Below, piece by piece: positions 61,679 through 64,000 of a stretch of DNA of 64,000 nt. The position numbers and the translations under genes were made by a program. The number at the start of each line of letters is the position of its first letter. Position 1 is the stretch's first letter. Source of the stretch: Lutimonas zeaxanthinifaciens (GTDB taxonomy: Bacteria; Bacteroidota; Bacteroidia; Flavobacteriales; Flavobacteriaceae); the NCBI RefSeq assembly GCF_030503675.1, contig NZ_CP129964.1:558001-622000 (forward strand). The letters run 5' to 3'. The notes beneath the pieces are model-generated. The model saw only the letters and a list, made by a program, of their open reading frames with translations. It was not told where the DNA came from and did no database searches.

Positions 61679-61939
61679 CTAAGCTTCGATTGGTTCAATC
61701 GATACGTAAGACCTGTTGTCTTTCTTCTTCGTAAACTTAACGATTCCATCTACCTGAGCATGAAGTGTATGGTCTTTACCCATATATACATTTTCACCCG
61801 GATGATGTGTTGTGCCTCTTTGACGTACTAGAATGTTACCAGCTAATGCGCCTTGACCACCAAAGATTTTTACTCCTAATCGTTTCGATTCTGATTCTCT
61901 ACCGTTCTTAGAACTACCTACACCTTTTTTATGAGCCAT
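61679..61939 (-). CDS. rpmA: 50S ribosomal protein L27
   Basis: The 86-residue protein has the typical start [20 protein letters not shown] and the following LGVKIFGGQ and GRN-like glycine loops with [13 protein letters not shown]. There is no Firmicutes-type cleavable N-terminal extension. The gene is 24 bp downstream of rplU. Confidence 0.97.
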   Translation of the reverse strand: MAHKKGVGSSKNGRESESKRLGVKIFGGQGALAGNILVRQRGTTHHPGENVYMGKDHTLHAQVDGIVKFTKKKDNRSYVSIEPIEA

Positions 61940-61963
61940 GATCTACTATTTTTACTGGGTTAA

Positions 61964-62455
61964 TTATTTTTTTGGGCTTTCCTTTTTGGCTGCAGGTTTC
62001 TTAGCTGCAGTTTTTTTTGCAGTCGCCTTTGGAGCGGCTTTTGCAGGTGCCTTTGTTTCTTTTTTAGCAGGAGCTTCCTTTTTGGCAGCTGGTGCTTTTT
62101 CAGCTTTGGCTTCGTCTTTTTTAGCAGCAGCTTTCTTAGCCGGAGCCTTTACAGAAATTCCATCAATCTGGATTTCAGATAAAAACTGACGATGACCATT
62201 TTTCTTTTTAAATCCTTTTCTTCTTTTCTTTTTGAAAACGATTACCTTATCACCTTTAAGGTGCTTCAATACCTTTGCAGTAACTACTGCATCTTTTATA
62301 ACCGGGGCGCCAATGGTAACTTTTCCATCATTCATTAAAAGAACTTTGTCAAAAGAAACTTTTGATCCTTCTTTTTCTTCCAAACGATGAACAAAAACCT
62401 TTTGGTCTTTAGCAACTTTAAATTGCTGCCCTGCTATCTCTACAATTGCGTACAT
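61964..62455 (-). CDS. rplU: 50S ribosomal protein L21 with Lys/Ala-rich tail
   Basis: The first 103 residues are an ordinary L21 ([20 protein letters not shown] start; [16 protein letters not shown] near the end). Residues of about 106-163 form a low-complexity tail of repeated AKK, PAKK and APAK units, which about half again extends the usual length. Such tails occur in several Bacteroidota ribosomal proteins and are probably disordered and RNA-contacting. The operon partner is rpmA. Confidence 0.95.
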   Translation of the reverse strand: MYAIVEIAGQQFKVAKDQKVFVHRLEEKEGSKVSFDKVLLMNDGKVTIGAPVIKDAVVTAKVLKHLKGDKVIVFKKKRRKGFKKKNGHRQFLSEIQIDGISVKAPAKKAAAKKDEAKAEKAPAAKKEAPAKKETKAPAKAAPKATAKKTAAKKPAAKKESPKK

Positions 62456-62509
62456 GATAAATGTTTTTGCTTTAAATTTTAAATACTGCCCTTTTCATTT
62501 AGGCGGGTG

Positions 62510-62517
62510 CAAATATA
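62510..62517 (-). promoter_or_regulatory. Promoter box of rplU-rpmA
   Basis: The minus strand reads TATATTTG, leaving a leader of about 45 nt before the ATG. The leader may form a weak stem; I see no known L21 leader motif with certainty. Confidence 0.6.
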
Positions 62518-62597
62518 CATCTTTTTATTAAATAGGAAAAACTTTTTAATTTCATTATTCGGATAAAAATCAAGCCAATCCTCTCGGGCTGAGTCTA

Positions 62598-63467
62598 TCA
62601 CTTTCCTTTGTTGGTGAGATATACTCCAAATAAGATGACAGAACCTGCAATAATCTGACCCGGAAAAAGTCTTTCGCCATCCAAAACACCCCAGAAAATA
62701 GCTACAATTGGAATCAAATAAGTAACAGAACTTGAAAAAATGGGGGAAGAGATATGAATAAGCTTGTTGAACAGTGTTTTTGCCATGGCCGTTCCAAAAA
62801 CCGACAACAGAAGCAGGTAACCCAATGAACTTTTTGCTCCAATCATATAGGATACTTCAAAGAAATCAGTCATCCAAAGTACAATTAATGCAGGAATAAA
62901 AATAACAACAAAATTTCCGGTTACAATGGTCAGGGCTGACAACTCACTCAAATGCCGTTTAATAATATTTACGTTAAAGGCATATCCCACAGAGGCAATG
63001 ACGATGGCTAAGGCATAGAGATAATTTTGATCGGGGTTCAATTCGGCTCCTTTTAAAATCAGGAACAAAGCACCTAGCAAACCTATGATGACTCCAAGAA
63101 ATTGTTTTCTTAGGAAGCTGAATCCGAAAAAAAATGCGCCAACCATCAGGGTATTCAGAGGGGTAAGTGAATTCAAAATTGATACAATAGAGCTATCAAT
63201 GTTTTCTACTGCATAGGCAAAAAGGAAAACAGGAAAAAAAGTACCGAGCAGGGCTGTTAGGACAATATAGATCCACTCTTTTCGGTTTATTCGTTTTATT
63301 TTTTTTAAAGCGATAAGAAAAAGCGCCAAAGCAGAGAATATAATTCGCAGGGCTCCAACCTGAACAGGACTGAGATCAATTAATGCCAGTTTCATCAAAA
63401 TGAAGGAACTTCCCCAAATAAGAGAGAGAACAATTAGGATAAACCAGCGAGACTGTTTACTATTCAT
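62598..63467 (-). CDS. EamA-family (DMT) transporter
   Basis: The 289-residue protein has ten predicted spans in two EamA halves. The first begins WFILIVLSLIWGSSFILMKL, with the usual WGSSF; the second half begins near residue 150 (YALAIVIASVGYAFN). It is a drug/metabolite-type exporter at the inner membrane with unknown substrate. Single gene. Confidence 0.9.
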   Translation of the reverse strand: MNSKQSRWFILIVLSLIWGSSFILMKLALIDLSPVQVGALRIIFSALALFLIALKKIKRINRKEWIYIVLTALLGTFFPVFLFAYAVENIDSSIVSILNSLTPLNTLMVGAFFFGFSFLRKQFLGVIIGLLGALFLILKGAELNPDQNYLYALAIVIASVGYAFNVNIIKRHLSELSALTIVTGNFVVIFIPALIVLWMTDFFEVSYMIGAKSSLGYLLLLSVFGTAMAKTLFNKLIHISSPIFSSSVTYLIPIVAIFWGVLDGERLFPGQIIAGSVILFGVYLTNKGK

Positions 63468-63498
63468 GGATCAACGTTCTTATTGAAAATATTATCCT

Positions 63499-63506
63499 TA
63501 TTTTTG
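63499..63506 (+). promoter_or_regulatory. Promoter box of the HMA lipoprotein gene
   Basis: TATTTTTG matches TAnnTTTG, 24 bp before the GTG start. Confidence 0.5.
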
Positions 63507-63530
63507 TCGGACAATTTTTAAAAAACAGAG

Positions 63531-63926
63531 GTGGTGAAATTACACATTAAATATTTGTCAGTTGCAGTGTTTTTGTTGTTTTTTGTTTCATGTGATTCAT
63601 TTAAAAAATCAGGGAAAGATACAGAGGAGAATGTCAAGACTCATGTTATTGCTGAAAACATTCAGGAGGTCAAAATTGATATAAAAGGAATGACTTGCGA
63701 AATTGGTTGTGCCCGTTTGATTCAATCTAAATTGTATAAAGCAGATGGAATCAGTTATGCGAAAGTTTCATTTGAAGATAGCTCGGGAGTAGTTCGATAT
63801 GATCAGAACAGAATTGACAGGGAGAAAATAAAAGGCATAATTGAGAAAACTGCAGGTGGAGAGATCTATACGGTTACTTCAATCGAAGAAATTTCTATAG
63901 ATAGTTCTGATGATGAAACTCAGTAA
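63531..63926 (+). CDS. Lipoprotein with heavy-metal-associated (HMA) domain
   Basis: The 131-residue product uses GTG as start (two consecutive GTG codons at 63531 and 63534) behind an AGAGG site. The lipobox is FFVSC. An HMA-like domain follows at about 47-115: IKGMTCEIGCARLIQSKL, then GISYAKVSFEDS. The metal motif is C-x3-C instead of the usual C-x2-C, which could change or abolish metal binding. The last residues are acidic. It may be a periplasmic metal chaperone or a relative with lost binding. Confidence 0.75.
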   Translation: MVKLHIKYLSVAVFLLFFVSCDSFKKSGKDTEENVKTHVIAENIQEVKIDIKGMTCEIGCARLIQSKLYKADGISYAKVSFEDSSGVVRYDQNRIDREKIKGIIEKTAGGEIYTVTSIEEISIDSSDDETQ

Positions 63927-64000
63927 ATAATGGATGGATTGAGTTGCATTTCAGTCTTAAATGTCATTTCTTTGTACATATACTTAACCTTTAAAGAATT

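Overview
The window looks like a chromosome segment of a marine-type member of the Flavobacteriaceae (Bacteroidota). The evidence is AT-rich DNA, promoters with the Bacteroidota -7 element TAnnTTTG, weak Shine-Dalgarno sites, a type IX secretion (T9SS) sorting domain, many lipoproteins, GSCFA and DUF2007 proteins, and paired class II and class III glutamine synthetases. I cannot name the genus.

Region 1 (about 1-22.3 kb) is an accessory island. Fourteen genes of one membrane-protein family (DUF6090 type, here D1-D14) lie on the minus strand. They share an almost constant N-terminal module (short basic helix, one membrane span, NNWNE box) and carry very different C-terminal regions. Between them sit single genes for a phosphotriesterase-like lipoprotein, a cyclase-family hydrolase, a class I methyltransferase, an intradiol dioxygenase, a TonB-plug-like lipoprotein and an InlB-repeat/leucine-rich-repeat lipoprotein. 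The spacers are built from a few recurring sequence families.

Region 2 (about 22.6-43.2 kb) looks like an integrative element inserted at the 3' end of a tRNA-Arg(ACG) gene. A 16-17 bp copy of the tRNA end occurs at 22604, at 22767 and inside the tRNA gene at 43124. Next to the left copies are a tyrosine recombinase, an excisionase-like helix-turn-helix protein and a protein with family A (PolI-like) polymerase motifs. The cargo is a serine hydrolase, a small lipoprotein, three more DUF6090 genes (D15-D17), two leucine-rich-repeat lipoproteins, a T9SS-type protein and two nuclease-like genes, each bracketed by its own inverted repeat as in gene cassettes. The DUF6090 and LRR families occur on both sides of the left att sites, so the whole 0-43 kb may be a composite of successive insertions.

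Region 3 (about 43.2-64 kb) reads as ordinary chromosome: a BlaI/M56-peptidase regulatory pair with visible operators, a Ca2+/Na+ antiporter, divergent GSII and GSIII, a rhodanese, a GSCFA protein, alaS, an M23 peptidase with a MerR-type regulator, LemA and TPM-domain proteins, a PaaE-like flavin/2Fe-2S reductase, a LysE-type exporter, a TPR protein, dut, an O-antigen flippase-like protein, rpmA-rplU, an EamA transporter and an HMA-domain lipoprotein.

The most unusual signals are the DUF6090 array with its module-specific leaders, the polymerase-like gene of the integrative element, the two cassette-like nuclease genes, and paired TGAT-N4-ATCA boxes at a constant 22-bp spacing upstream of five accessory lipoprotein genes.
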